DNA of 64,000 nucleotides. It comes from Sphingomonas sp. Its GTDB lineage: Bacteria; Pseudomonadota; Alphaproteobacteria; Sphingomonadales; Sphingomonadaceae. Positions 28,987 through 39,446 of this stretch are shown here, piece after piece. Every line of letters begins with the position of its first letter. The stretch's first letter is position 1. The notes below the pieces were generated by a model that worked only from the letters and a program-made list of their open reading frames with translations, had not been told where the DNA came from and searched no databases. The DNA lies in the NCBI RefSeq assembly GCF_017745215.1, contig NZ_JAGHZV010000018.1, forward strand, positions 1 through 64,000, in the 5' to 3' direction. The translations under genes were made by a program, and so were the position numbers.

Positions 28987-30555
28987 ATGGCATCAGCAGC
29001 ACCCAAACGAGGCTTTCTAGCGCGGATGTTCGCGCGGAAATCGATTGCGCAGGTCCAGCGCGAGACCGAGTCCAGCGAGCTCAAGCGCACGCTCGGCAAG
29101 TGGAACCTGCTCCTGCTGGGCGTGGGCTGCATCATCGGCGCGGGCATCTTCGTACGGACCGGCAGCGCCGCGGCGCTCCATGCGGGCCCGGCGGTGCTGC
29201 TCTCCTTCGTCGTCGCGGGCATCGTCTGCGCCTTCGCCGGCCTCTGCTATGCCGAGCTCTCCTCGACGCTGCCGGTCTCCGGCTCGGCCTACACCTATGG
29301 CTACACCACGCTGGGCGAGTTCGTCGCCTGGATCATGGGCGCGCTGCTGCTCCTCGAATATGGCCTTGCCGCGTCGGTGGTCGCGGTCGGCTGGGCAGGC
29401 TATGTCGTCAGCCTGCTGAACGACTTCGGCCTCCACATCCCCGCGGCGCTGACCGGCCCCAGCGGCTATACGCTGATGAAGGACGGCGCCCCGGTGCTGG
29501 TCGACGGCCATACCGTCACCACCGTGTTCAACCTGCCCGCCTTCCTGATCTGCGTCGCGCTCGCCGCGCTGCTCGTGGTCGGCGTGTCCGAATCGGCCAA
29601 GGTCAACAACGTCATCGTCGCGATCAAGGTGGGGGTGCTCACGGCGTTCATCGTCGTCGGCGGGCTGATCGTGATCACCCATTTCGGCGAGCTCGCCGCG
29701 AAGAACTGGGTGCCCTTCATCCCCCCCGCGCAGGGCGACGGCAAGTTCGGCGTCGACGGCATCATGCGCGCCGCCTCGATCGTGTTCTTCGCCTATATCG
29801 GCTTCGAGGCGGTCTCGACCGCAGGCCAGGAATCGAAGGACCCGAAGCGCGACATGCCCTTCGGCATCATCGGCTCGCTGGTCGTCTGCACCGTGATCTA
29901 CATGCTCGTCGCGGCGATCATGACGCTGCTGGTGCCCTACGCCTCGCTCAACGTGCCCGATCCGGTCGCGGTGGTGGTCGACCATTTCGGCCCGACCTGG
30001 GGCTGGCTCGCCAAGGTGATCAAGGTCGGCGCGATCGTCGGCCTCACCTCGGTGGTGCTCGTGCTGATGTACGCCCAGACGCGCATCTTCTACACGATGG
30101 CGCGCGACGGGCTGCTGCCCAAGGTGTTCAGCCACGTCCATCCGAAGTTCAAGACGCCGGCGCTCAACACCGTGCTGGTCGGCCTGATCACCGCGGTCGC
30201 CGCGGGCTTCTTCGACATCAACCTGCTCGGCGACGCCACCTCGGTCGGCACGCTCGCGGCCTTCGCGATCGTCTGCCTCTCGGTGATCTACCTGCGCCGC
30301 TCGGCGCCCGACCTGCCGCGCGGCTTCTCGGTGCCGCTCTATCCGGTGCTGCCGATCCTCGGCATCCTGTCGTGCGCCTATCTGATCTCGACCGTGCCGT
30401 GGAACGTGCTGCGCTTCTTCCTCATCTACATGGGGATCGCGGTGGTGCTCTACTTCGCCTATGGGTTCCATTTCTCGAACCTCCAGCATGGCGAGGGCCA
30501 GGATTCGGGTCCCGACATGGGCGAGTTCCCCGCGCCGGTGGGCGAGCAGCCCTGA
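28987..30555 (+). CDS. APC-superfamily amino acid permease
   Basis: LGKWNLLLLGVGCIIGAGIFVRTGSAA; IVFFAYIGFEAVSTAGQESKDPKRDMP. Confidence 0.93.
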   Translation: MASAAPKRGFLARMFARKSIAQVQRETESSELKRTLGKWNLLLLGVGCIIGAGIFVRTGSAAALHAGPAVLLSFVVAGIVCAFAGLCYAELSSTLPVSGSAYTYGYTTLGEFVAWIMGALLLLEYGLAASVVAVGWAGYVVSLLNDFGLHIPAALTGPSGYTLMKDGAPVLVDGHTVTTVFNLPAFLICVALAALLVVGVSESAKVNNVIVAIKVGVLTAFIVVGGLIVITHFGELAAKNWVPFIPPAQGDGKFGVDGIMRAASIVFFAYIGFEAVSTAGQESKDPKRDMPFGIIGSLVVCTVIYMLVAAIMTLLVPYASLNVPDPVAVVVDHFGPTWGWLAKVIKVGAIVGLTSVVLVLMYAQTRIFYTMARDGLLPKVFSHVHPKFKTPALNTVLVGLITAVAAGFFDINLLGDATSVGTLAAFAIVCLSVIYLRRSAPDLPRGFSVPLYPVLPILGILSCAYLISTVPWNVLRFFLIYMGIAVVLYFAYGFHFSNLQHGEGQDSGPDMGEFPAPVGEQP

Positions 30556-30577
30556 GGCCGAGCGCTTCGGACAAAGC

Positions 30578-30610
30578 AAAAGGGCCGGGGTTTCCCCCGG
30601 CCCTTTTTTT
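30578..30610. terminator. Bidirectional Rho-independent terminator
   Basis: aaaagggccggggtttcccccggcccttttttt between convergent genes. Confidence 0.9.
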
Positions 30611-30631
30611 GTCGGTTGCGAGAGGATCCGC

Positions 30632-31630
30632 TCAGCCCAGCCGTTCGGCGGCGAGCGCCTTCAGGTCCTTCTCGGCGCGGGCACCGTAGTGCTGGATGAT
30701 CTCCCCCGCGCAGATCGCGCCCAGGCGGAGCGACTGTTCGACGCTCATCCCCTGCGCCTGGCCGTGGAGGAAGCCCGCGGCGAACAGGTCGCCGGCGCCC
30801 GTGGTGTCGACCACCTTCGAGACCGGCTCGGCCGGGACCTCGACACGCTCGGCGCCGACCAGCGCCATCGCGCCCTTCTCGCTGCGCGTCACCACCAGCA
30901 CCGGCACCTTGCCGTGGATGTGCGCCACCGCCGCCTCGAATTCCTCATGCTCGCACAGCGCGAGCAGCTCGCTCTCGTTGGCGAAGAGGATGTCGATCAG
31001 CCCGTCCTCGATCAGCGTGCGGAAGTCGCCGCCGTGGCGCGAGATGCAGAAGACGTCGGACAAAGTGAAGGCGACCTTGCGCCCCGCCTCGCGCGCGACC
31101 TGGATCGCCTTGCGCATCGCGGCGCGCGGCTCCTCGGGGTCCCAGAGATAGCCTTCGAGATAGAGGATCGCGCCGCTGCGGATGAGGTCGAGGTCGAGCG
31201 CGCTCGCGGGGAGGAACTGCGAGGCGCCGAGGAAGGTGTTCATCGTCCGCTGCCCGTCGGGCGTGACGAAGATCAGGCAGCGCGCGGTGGTCGGCTCGCC
31301 CGCGCGCGTCGCGGTGCCGAAGTCGACGCCCGCCGCCCGGATGTCGTGCGCGAAGACTTCGCCGAGCTGGTCGTCCGCCACCTGGCCGATGAAGCCGCAG
31401 CGCCCGCCGAGCGCGGCGATCCCCGCGACGGTATTCGCCGCCGACCCGCCCGAGACTTCGCGGCCCGGACCCATCTTGGCATAGAGCGCATCGGCGTCGG
31501 CCGGCGAGAACATCAGCTGCATCGAGCCCTTGGTCATGCCTTCGGCGACGATGAAAGCGTCATCGGCCTGGGCCAGGATGTCGACGATCGCGTTGCCGAT
31601 CGCGACGACGTCATAGGTGGGTGCGGCCAA
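30632..31630 (-). CDS. PfkB-family adenosine/sugar kinase
   Basis: YDVVAIGNAIVDILAQADDAFI, GGSAANTVAGIAALGG, DTTGAGDLFAAGFLHG; TTG start inferred. Confidence 0.9.
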   Translation of the reverse strand: MAAPTYDVVAIGNAIVDILAQADDAFIVAEGMTKGSMQLMFSPADADALYAKMGPGREVSGGSAANTVAGIAALGGRCGFIGQVADDQLGEVFAHDIRAAGVDFGTATRAGEPTTARCLIFVTPDGQRTMNTFLGASQFLPASALDLDLIRSGAILYLEGYLWDPEEPRAAMRKAIQVAREAGRKVAFTLSDVFCISRHGGDFRTLIEDGLIDILFANESELLALCEHEEFEAAVAHIHGKVPVLVVTRSEKGAMALVGAERVEVPAEPVSKVVDTTGAGDLFAAGFLHGQAQGMSVEQSLRLGAICAGEIIQHYGARAEKDLKALAAERLG

Positions 31631-31686
31631 TTCTAAACTCCCCTTGGGTTGCGCGGACGCCCTAGGGACAGGCAAAGGAGAGCGCA

Positions 31687-32361
31687 ATGATCCAGGCATT
31701 CTTCCTGTCGCTGGGCGACTTGTTCGACATGCGCGTGGCCGGCGTCTTCCTGAAGTCGCTGCTGCTCACCCTGCTGCTGTTCGCGGGTCTCGGCGTCGGG
31801 CTCTATTTCGGGCTGCACTGGGCGGCGGCGCAGGTCTTCGGTGCCGGCTACGGCAGCGGCGCCTTCGCCGACATCGTCACGATCGTGGTGATCATCTTCG
31901 CGCACTGGCTGCTCTTCCGCGCGATCGCGATCGCCGTGGTGGGGATCTTCGCCGACGAAGTGGTCGAGGCGGTCGAGAAGCGGCGCTATCCGGCCGCCTT
32001 CGCGAGCGTGCGCAAGGTCCCGTTCCACCGATCGCTCGCGATGGGGCTGCGCAGCGGGTTGCGCGCGATCGGCTACAACATCCTGTTCTCGCCGCTCTAT
32101 CTCGTCGCCAATTTCGCCGCGCCGGTGGTGTTCTTCGTCGTAAACGCCTGGCTCCTCGGCAAGGATTTCGGCGACATGGTCGCCGTGCGTCACATGCCCG
32201 AAGCCGACCTGCCCCAGTGGCGCCGCCGCACGCGCCTCCGCCGGCTGGGCGTGGGCGCAGTCGGCACCGCGCTGCTGCTCGTGCCGGTGGTGAACCTGAT
32301 CGCGCCGATCCTCGGCGCGGCGATGGCGGCGCATGCCTTTCACCAGGGACGGCGCGCTTGA
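31687..32361 (+). CDS. EI24/CysZ-like membrane protein
   Basis: FFLSLGDLFDMRVAGVFLKSLLLTLLL; four TMs; NLIAPILGAAMAAHAFH C-terminus. Confidence 0.85.
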   Translation: MIQAFFLSLGDLFDMRVAGVFLKSLLLTLLLFAGLGVGLYFGLHWAAAQVFGAGYGSGAFADIVTIVVIIFAHWLLFRAIAIAVVGIFADEVVEAVEKRRYPAAFASVRKVPFHRSLAMGLRSGLRAIGYNILFSPLYLVANFAAPVVFFVVNAWLLGKDFGDMVAVRHMPEADLPQWRRRTRLRRLGVGAVGTALLLVPVVNLIAPILGAAMAAHAFHQGRRA

Positions 32362-32747
32362 GGCTGGCGCCCGCCCTGCCCGCGCTGCTGCTGCTCGCCA
32401 GCTGCGGCGAAGGCGAAGTCGCGCGGCCCGCGCACCTGCCGGCCCCGCCGGTCGCCGTGCCGGCGCGGGTGAGCGGCCCTTATGCCGAGGCGCCGCCGCG
32501 CGCCAACCCCGGCGTGATCCCCGGCCAGAGCGCCCGCGCGCTGATCGCCGCCTATGGCCAGCCGCGGCTCGACGTGCAGGAAGGCAAGGGCCGCAAGCTC
32601 CAGTTCGCCGGCAGCGCCTGCGTGCTCGACGTCTACCTCTACCCGCGTGGGCGCGGCGACGCGGTGGCGACGCATTACGACGCGCGGCTGCGTGACGGCC
32701 GCCCGGCCGAAGCCGGCGCGTGCATCGCGACGCTGGGCGGGCGCTGA
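32358..32747 (+). CDS. Hypothetical lipoprotein
   Basis: LRLAPALPALLLLASCGEG lipobox; TTG start overlapping the upstream stop. Confidence 0.75.
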   Translation: MRLAPALPALLLLASCGEGEVARPAHLPAPPVAVPARVSGPYAEAPPRANPGVIPGQSARALIAAYGQPRLDVQEGKGRKLQFAGSACVLDVYLYPRGRGDAVATHYDARLRDGRPAEAGACIATLGGR

Positions 32748-32817
32748 ACCGAGTTTATTGCTTCGGCGAAATGGCTTGCTACACCTTGCCCAGGGATTCC
32801 AGGGCCGGGGGGAATCG

Positions 32818-34038
32818 GTGACCAAAGCGAAGGCGATGCTCCTGGCCGCGGCGATGCTCGTTCCGCAGGCGGCGGGCGCTCAGCAACTGGCGGTGCTCGA
32901 CCAGGAGGCGGCGGGCCGGCTCGAGCCCGGCGACGCCAGGGACCGTTTTGGCTCCTATCGCGACATTTGGAGCTTCGACGCCAAGCCCGGGATCGTCTAC
33001 AAGATCGAGCTCCGCTCGACCGACTTCGACGCCGCGCTCGAGCTGCCCGCGAACGGGGCGTTCCAGGCCCCGCCGCGCGTCTATGACGACATCTTCGGCC
33101 AATCGAACCCCAATTCGATGGCGATGATGGTCCTGGCCAAGCCGGCGCGGGTGCAGATCGCCGTCGGCACCGTCGACGTTCCCGGCACCGGCGCCTATCG
33201 GCTGACGGTCTCGAACGCCGGGGCATGCGCGCAGATCCGCTCGCCCGAGACCTATGGCTGCCCGCCCGCACCGCCGCAAAAGGCGAAGACCCCCGCCGAG
33301 GTCGAGCAGGAGGCCGCCGCTCTGGTCGCGAAGGCGCAGGCCGAGGCGGCGAAGGGCAATGCCGATGGGATGACCGCCCTCGGCCTCTATTATCGCGGCG
33401 TGAAGAACGACCAGGTGCAGGCTGCTCAATGGCTCGAGCGCGGCTATGCCGCGGGCGACCAGCGCGCGGGCGCCGAGCTGGCGCGAATGCATTCGGACAG
33501 TTTCTACACCTTTCCCGGGCGCGATCCCGCGCGCGCCATCCAGATCTGGCGCTCGCTGGCGGCGAAGGGGAACGTCGAGGCGATGATGAAGCTCGCCAAC
33601 GCCTATCGCTTCGGCCTCGACGTGCCGCTCGACGGCCCGGCGTCGCTCGGCTTCTACCAGCGCGCGGCGCAGGGCGGCAACGTGCAGGCGGCGCGGCTGC
33701 TCTCCAAGGTCTATCACGACAATTTCGAGCTGCCGGAGAAACCGCCGGAGGAATTTTCAGCCTCGGTCGAGCGCTGGAAGCGCGATATCGAGACGCGGCG
33801 CGCCAAACGCGGCAGCCCCAAGGACGCGCTGTATGTGGAGATCGATCTCTCGCAGTCGAGCTATTATCTGCGGCTCGCCGGGCTGAACGGCGACGGCAAA
33901 GCGGCGATCGATTATGCGTGGCGGCTCCACGACGGTGTCGGCTTGCCCAAGAGCGACGCATATGCGCTCAAATGGACACGCAAGGCGGCGCTTCGCGGCA
34001 ATGAAGAGGCCAGGGAGATGCTCGCGGAGCTCAAATGA
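32818..34038 (+). CDS. Secreted Sel1-repeat protein
   Basis: [44 protein letters not shown] repeats; GTG start. Confidence 0.82.
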   Translation: MTKAKAMLLAAAMLVPQAAGAQQLAVLDQEAAGRLEPGDARDRFGSYRDIWSFDAKPGIVYKIELRSTDFDAALELPANGAFQAPPRVYDDIFGQSNPNSMAMMVLAKPARVQIAVGTVDVPGTGAYRLTVSNAGACAQIRSPETYGCPPAPPQKAKTPAEVEQEAAALVAKAQAEAAKGNADGMTALGLYYRGVKNDQVQAAQWLERGYAAGDQRAGAELARMHSDSFYTFPGRDPARAIQIWRSLAAKGNVEAMMKLANAYRFGLDVPLDGPASLGFYQRAAQGGNVQAARLLSKVYHDNFELPEKPPEEFSASVERWKRDIETRRAKRGSPKDALYVEIDLSQSSYYLRLAGLNGDGKAAIDYAWRLHDGVGLPKSDAYALKWTRKAALRGNEEAREMLAELK

Positions 34039-35155
34039 GCCATTCGTCTAGCACTGCCGGGTCGGTCTCGCCGGCGGCACGCGTCGCCCGCTCCGCTTCC
34101 GAACGGGCCGGATCGAGCCGCTTGAGTGCCCAGACTGCCGCGCCCCGGACCTCGGGCGCAGGATCGTCTAGCAGCCCCGCCACCACCGGGACGAGCGCCG
34201 CGCTGCCGCTGTTGCCCGCGGCGACCAGGCAATTGCGCACCATCCGGTCGCGGCCGATCCGCTTGATCGGCGAGCCGGAGAAGACCTGGCGGAACGCGGC
34301 CTCGTCCAGCGCCAGCAAGTCGCGAAGCTCCGGCGCGGCGAGCTCGGCGCGGGCTGCGAAGGCGAGGTTCGCCTGGGCAGCGCTGGCGAACTTGTTCCAC
34401 GGGCAGACCGCCAGGCAATCGTCGCAACCGTAGATGCGGTTGCCGATCCCTTCGCGGAACTCGCGCGGGATCGCGCCCCTGTGCTCGATCGTGAGGTACG
34501 AGATGCAGCGCCGCGCATCGAGGCGGTAGGGCGCCGGGAAGGCGTCGGTCGGGCAGGCTCCCTGGCAGGCGGTGCAATTCCCGCAGCGATCGCGGCCGGG
34601 CGCGTCGGGAGCCAGGTCCAGCGTGGTATAGATCGCGCCGAGGAACAGCCAGCTGCCGTGGCTGCGGCTGACGAGGTTGGTGTGCTTGCCCTGCCAGCCC
34701 AGCCCCGCCGCCTCGGCGAGCGGCTTCTCCATCACCGGCGCCGTATCGACGAACACCTTCAAGGGCGCCGGCGCCGTCTCGGCGAGCCAGCGGCCGAGCG
34801 CCTTGAGCGCCTTCTTGACCACGTCGTGATAGTCCTGCCCCTGGGCATAGACCGAGATGCGGCCGCGCTCGCCGACCTCGGCCAGCGCCAGCGGATCGTG
34901 CGCGGGGGCATAGCTCATCCCGAGCGCGATCACCGAGCGGACCTCGGGCCAGAGGCCGGCGGGGCTCGCGCGGTGATCGGCGCGCTCCTCCATCCAGATC
35001 ATCGAGCCGTGGCGGCCCTCCTCGAGCCATTGCCTCAGCCGCGCGCCCGTCGCCGGTGCGGCGTCGGCGCGCGCGATTCCGCACGCCGCGAATCCCAATT
35101 CGGCAGCTTTGGCCCGGATTAGGCCTTCCAATGGCTTGTCTTGCGCCACGCGCAC
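34031..35155 (-). CDS. queG: Epoxyqueuosine reductase
   Basis: [37 protein letters not shown]...[15 protein letters not shown]. Confidence 0.94.
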   Translation of the reverse strand: MRVAQDKPLEGLIRAKAAELGFAACGIARADAAPATGARLRQWLEEGRHGSMIWMEERADHRASPAGLWPEVRSVIALGMSYAPAHDPLALAEVGERGRISVYAQGQDYHDVVKKALKALGRWLAETAPAPLKVFVDTAPVMEKPLAEAAGLGWQGKHTNLVSRSHGSWLFLGAIYTTLDLAPDAPGRDRCGNCTACQGACPTDAFPAPYRLDARRCISYLTIEHRGAIPREFREGIGNRIYGCDDCLAVCPWNKFASAAQANLAFAARAELAAPELRDLLALDEAAFRQVFSGSPIKRIGRDRMVRNCLVAAGNSGSAALVPVVAGLLDDPAPEVRGAAVWALKRLDPARSEAERATRAAGETDPAVLDEWLI

Positions 35156-35190
35156 CCGCTACCAGATCGCTCGTAACGGAGGGACCCTGT

Positions 35191-36126
35191 TTGAGCAGCG
35201 TATTGGCCGTCAGCGCCACGGGACTCGTCAAACGGTTCGGCGAGCGGCGCGTCGTGGATGGGGTCGACATCTCGGTCTCGCGTGGACAGATTTATGGCGT
35301 GCTCGGGCCCAACGGCGCGGGCAAGACCACGACGCTGCGCATGGTGCTCGGCATCATCGAGCCCGACGAGGGCCAGCGCGTGCTGCTCGGCCGCGAGCGC
35401 CCGCGCGAAGCCAGCGACCATGTCGGCTATCTCCCCGAGGAGCGCGGCCTCTATCCGGGGATGAAGGCGCGCGAAGCGATCGCCTTCATGGGCGCGCTGC
35501 GCGGGCTGCCCTGGTCGCAAGGACGGAAACGGGCCGTCGAGCTGATGGAGGCGGCGGGGCTGGGCCATGCCGTCGAGCAGAAGATCCGCAAGCTCTCCAA
35601 GGGCATGGCGCAGATCGTCCAGCTGCTCGGCTCGATCGTGCACGAGCCCGAGCTGCTCGTGCTCGACGAGCCCTTCTCGGGGCTCGATCCCGTGAACCAG
35701 GAGCGGCTCGAGGCGCTGATCCTCGCCCAGCGCGACCGCGGCGCGACCGTGCTCTTTTCCACCCATGTGATGGCGCATGCCGAGCGGCTGTGCGACCGGC
35801 TGTCGATCATCGCGGGCGGGCGGGTGCGCTTCGAAGGCACCGTCGACGATGCGCGCGCGACGCTGCCGCTCAAGGCGCGCTACACCCCGCACCATTCGGA
35901 CGAAGGACTGCGCGCGCTGCTCCCCGCCGACGCGGAGGTCGATAACGGCGGGTGGCGCTTCACCGTGCCGGGCGAGGGGATCGAAGCGATGCTCGTGAAG
36001 CTGATCGACGCGGGCTACGGCATCTCGGGCCTGTCGATCGAGCGGCCGGGGCTGCACGACGCCTTCATGCGGATCGTCGGCCAGCAGGGCGGCGAGCCCG
36101 AAGCCGAGCCGGAGGAACTGGCATGA
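35191..36126 (+). CDS. ABC transporter ATP-binding protein (NatA-like)
   Basis: GVLGPNGAGKTTTLRMVLGII, LSKGMAQIVQLLGSIVHEPELLVLDEPFSGLDP. Confidence 0.93.
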   Translation: MSSVLAVSATGLVKRFGERRVVDGVDISVSRGQIYGVLGPNGAGKTTTLRMVLGIIEPDEGQRVLLGRERPREASDHVGYLPEERGLYPGMKAREAIAFMGALRGLPWSQGRKRAVELMEAAGLGHAVEQKIRKLSKGMAQIVQLLGSIVHEPELLVLDEPFSGLDPVNQERLEALILAQRDRGATVLFSTHVMAHAERLCDRLSIIAGGRVRFEGTVDDARATLPLKARYTPHHSDEGLRALLPADAEVDNGGWRFTVPGEGIEAMLVKLIDAGYGISGLSIERPGLHDAFMRIVGQQGGEPEAEPEELA

Positions 36127-37361
36127 GCAACTTCCTGCGCTTCCTCCGCCAGACCCTCACCATCGCGCGGCGCGATTTCACCTCGACCGTGTTCACCCCG
36201 ATGTTCCTGCTGTTCCTGCTGACCCCGGTGCTGATGATCGGCTTCGGCATCGTCGGCGGCCTTGCGGGCCAGTCGGCGGCGACCAGCGGCGAAGCGAACA
36301 AGCGCCTCGTCGTCATCGCCTCGCCCCGCGACGCGATGATCATCGCCGAGACCGACCGCCAGCTCCGGCTGATCTTCCCGTCGGGCGACGCGCCGCCGAT
36401 CCTCCGCATCGATTCGCCCGGCGCCAACGTCTCGGCGCAGGCGCACGGCCTGTTCGGCAAGGACAAGCACGAAGTCTCCGCAGTGCTCTACGGCCCGCTC
36501 GAGCAGCCGGTGATCCTGCGCACCCCGCGCGCGGGCGCCGACGTGCGCTACCTCACCCAGCTCGCCGAACAGTCGCAGCGCGCGCGCAAGCTCGGCAGCA
36601 CCGCGCGGCAGAGTGCGCCCGAGATCCAGGTCGTCCAGCAGGGCAGCGCCTCGGCGAGCGGCCGCGCCGGCATCGCCTATTTCGGCGTGATCGGCATCTT
36701 CGTGCTGACGCTGATGCTGTCGAGCCAAGCGGTCGGCACCATGGCCGAGGAGCGATCGAACAAGGTGATCGAAGTGCTCGCCGCCGCCGTGCCGCTCGAG
36801 AGCGTGTTCCTGGGCAAGCTGATCGGCATGTTCGGCTCGGCGGTGCTGTTCATCCTCTTCTGGGGGACGATGATCGCAAACCTGCCCCGGCTGCTGCCTC
36901 CCGAATTCGCGAGCGGGCTCAGCAATCTGACCCCGGCGATCGGCGTGCCGGCCTTCCCCCTCCTGTTCGTCGCCTATTTCACCATGTCGTACATGCTGCT
37001 GGGCGCAGTATTCCTGAGCCTCGGCGCGCTCGCCTCGACTCCGCGCGAGATCCAGCTGCTCGGCCTGCCGATGACGGTCTTCCAGTTCGCGCTGTTCGGG
37101 CTATCGACCTATTCGATCACGCACGAAGGGACCTGGGGCTCGATCGCCGCCAAGGTGCTGCCGTTCAGCTCGCCCTCGGCGATGGTGGGTTTCGCCGCCA
37201 ATTCGGACTCGATCTGGCCGCACGTCGCCGCGCTCGGCTGGCAGGCCTTGTGGGTGGGGATCGTCGTGTCGCTGGGCGCCAGGACCTTCCGCCGCGGCGT
37301 GCTCAAGTCGGAAAGCCCCAAGCTGTGGCGCCGCAGACAGGCCGCCGCGCAATTGACATAA
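36123..37361 (+). CDS. ABC-2 type permease (NatB-like)
   Basis: ARRDFTSTVFTPMFLLFLLTPVLM; MAEERSNKVIEVLAAAVPLESVFLGKLIG. Confidence 0.92.
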   Translation: MSNFLRFLRQTLTIARRDFTSTVFTPMFLLFLLTPVLMIGFGIVGGLAGQSAATSGEANKRLVVIASPRDAMIIAETDRQLRLIFPSGDAPPILRIDSPGANVSAQAHGLFGKDKHEVSAVLYGPLEQPVILRTPRAGADVRYLTQLAEQSQRARKLGSTARQSAPEIQVVQQGSASASGRAGIAYFGVIGIFVLTLMLSSQAVGTMAEERSNKVIEVLAAAVPLESVFLGKLIGMFGSAVLFILFWGTMIANLPRLLPPEFASGLSNLTPAIGVPAFPLLFVAYFTMSYMLLGAVFLSLGALASTPREIQLLGLPMTVFQFALFGLSTYSITHEGTWGSIAAKVLPFSSPSAMVGFAANSDSIWPHVAALGWQALWVGIVVSLGARTFRRGVLKSESPKLWRRRQAAAQLT

Positions 37362-37370
37362 ATGTCAATT
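37351..37370. promoter_or_regulatory. Candidate operator AATTGACAT-AA-ATGTCAATT
   Basis: Perfect 9-bp-arm palindrome overlapping the permease stop, 31 nt before the P450 ATG. Confidence 0.6.
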
Positions 37371-37401
37371 AGCGCTTTCCTTCTCGGCAAAGGAGAGCGC
37401 G

Positions 37402-38649
37402 ATGGCAACGCTTGCGAGTGAACCGGCCCCGGAAGCGCCAACCCCTGAGTCGGGCGTCGATCCCTATGACGTCACGCGCCCCGAGCTCTATCGCGACGAC
37501 CGCTGGCACGAGCCCTTCGCCTGGCTGCGCGCCAATGCCCCGGTCTATCGCTGCGAGAACAGCGCGTTCGGCGCCTATTGGTCGGTCTCGGCCTACAAGC
37601 CGCTGGTCGAAGTCGAATCGCTGCCCGACATCTATTCGTCCGAGACCGGCATCGTCGTCGCCGACCTGCAGGAAGGCGACATCCGCATGCCGATGTTCAT
37701 CGCGATGGACCGGCCCAAGCACACCGGCCAGCGCCGCACGATCGCGCCCGCCTTCACGCCCAGCGAGATGGTGCGGATGAGCACCGACATCCGCCAGCGC
37801 ACCGCCGAAGTACTCGATTCGCTCCCCGTCGGGCAGGCGTTCGACTGGGTCGACAAGGTTTCGATCGAGCTGACCACCCAGATGCTCGCGATCCTGTTCG
37901 ACTTCCCCTGGGAGGATCGGCGCAAGCTCACCTTCTGGTCCGACTGGGCGGGCGACATCGAGCTGTCGAAGGATCCCGAGAAAAAGGCCGAGCGCCTCCA
38001 GATCCTCTACGAATGTGCGGGCTATTTCACCCAGTTGTGGAAGGGCAAGGTGGGCAAGGAGCCGACCCCCGACCTCATCTCCATGATGATCCACTCGGAC
38101 GCGATGTCCGAGATGGACGACATGGAGTTCCTGGGGAACCTGCTGCTGCTCATCGTCGGCGGCAACGACACGACGCGCAACTCGATGAGCGCCTATGCCT
38201 GGGGCCTCAGCCAGTTCCCCGAGGAGCGCGCCAAGCTCGAGGCCAATCCCGAGCTGATCGGCAATGCCTGCCAGGAGATCATCCGCTGGCAGACCCCGCT
38301 CGCGCACATGCGCCGCACCGCCAAGCAGGACGTCGAGCTGATGGGGCAGCAGATCCGCGAGGGCGACAAGCTCGCGCTCTGGTACATTTCGGCAAACCGC
38401 GACGAGAGCGTCTTCCCCAAGGCCGACCGGCTGATCGTCGACCGCGAGAATGCGCGGCGGCACGTCTCGTTCGGCCATGGCATCCATCGCTGCGTCGGCG
38501 CGCGGCTCGCCGAATTGCAGATCGGCATCCTGATGGAGGAAATGGCGAAGCGGCGCCTGCGCGTGAACGTGCTCGGCGAGCCCGAGCGCGTCGCCGCCTG
38601 CTTCGTCCACGGCTATCGCAAGATGTCCGCGGAGCTGACGCGCTACTGA
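37402..38649 (+). CDS. Cytochrome P450
   Basis: LLIVGGNDTTRNSMS; EIIRW; FGHGIHRCVGARLAELQ. Confidence 0.95.
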   Translation: MATLASEPAPEAPTPESGVDPYDVTRPELYRDDRWHEPFAWLRANAPVYRCENSAFGAYWSVSAYKPLVEVESLPDIYSSETGIVVADLQEGDIRMPMFIAMDRPKHTGQRRTIAPAFTPSEMVRMSTDIRQRTAEVLDSLPVGQAFDWVDKVSIELTTQMLAILFDFPWEDRRKLTFWSDWAGDIELSKDPEKKAERLQILYECAGYFTQLWKGKVGKEPTPDLISMMIHSDAMSEMDDMEFLGNLLLLIVGGNDTTRNSMSAYAWGLSQFPEERAKLEANPELIGNACQEIIRWQTPLAHMRRTAKQDVELMGQQIREGDKLALWYISANRDESVFPKADRLIVDRENARRHVSFGHGIHRCVGARLAELQIGILMEEMAKRRLRVNVLGEPERVAACFVHGYRKMSAELTRY

Positions 38650-38721
38650 GCGGCCGGGGCTTCCAACCGGGCGCTGGCGATCCCATCTCTGGCTGGGGTC
38701 GTGCAAATGGATGGAGTGACC

Positions 38722-39213
38722 ATGATGCTCTTCAATCGCCGCAGCCTGCTCGGAGCCGCCGCTGGCGGCGCGGTCGCCGTGACGATCGGGTGCAGCTCCG
38801 GCGAAAGCCGGCCCCTGCCGAAGTTCGAGTTCACGCTCACCGACGCCGAATGGAAGAAGCGGCTGAGCCCCGAGGCCTATCGCGTGCTGCGCCAGGCGGC
38901 GACCGAATATCCCTTCACCAGCCCGCTCAACAAGGAGCATCGCACGGGCACCTTCTTGTGCGGCGGCTGCGCGCTGCCGCTGTTCGCGTCGAGCACCAAG
39001 TTCGACAGCGGAACAGGCTGGCCCAGCTTCTGGGCGCCACTCAGGAACGCCGTGATCACGCGGACCGATTCGAGCCTGGGGATGAGCCGCACCGAAGTGC
39101 TGTGCCGGCGCTGCGGCAGCCACCTGGGCCATGTCTTCGACGATGGCCCGCAGCCGACGGGGAAGCGCTATTGCATGAACGGCGTGGCGCTGACGTTCCG
39201 GCCGAAGGGGTAA
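38722..39213 (+). CDS. msrB: Peptide-methionine (R)-S-oxide reductase with Tat-like signal
   Basis: FNRRSLLGAAAGG; GTFLCGGCALPLFASSTKFDSGTGWPSFW; RCGSHLGHVFDDGPQPTGKRYCMN. Confidence 0.93.
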   Translation: MMLFNRRSLLGAAAGGAVAVTIGCSSGESRPLPKFEFTLTDAEWKKRLSPEAYRVLRQAATEYPFTSPLNKEHRTGTFLCGGCALPLFASSTKFDSGTGWPSFWAPLRNAVITRTDSSLGMSRTEVLCRRCGSHLGHVFDDGPQPTGKRYCMNGVALTFRPKG

Positions 39214-39280
39214 CTCCCGCGTTGCGCTGCCCCTGAACTGGGGCGTGTCGTCGAGTACAAGACGAGCATGAGCAGCCTTC

Positions 39281-39368
39281 AACCGTCATCCCGGCGAAAG
39301 CCGGAACCCAGGGCCGCGAGCGATGTCCTCTGTAACCCTGGGTCCCGGCTTTCGCCGGGATGACGGTT
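39281..39368 (-). repeat. Family B element, copy 3 (reverse core)
   Basis: aaccgtcatcccggcgaaagccgg...ccggctttcgccgggatgacggtt; core gccgcgagcgatgtcctctgtaac. Confidence 0.92.
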
Positions 39369-39446
39369 GGGAGAAGAGCCACTTCTGCACTTGATCACAC
39401 GACCAAGTCGAACACGACGATCGATAGGTAATGGTGACGGGAGAGC

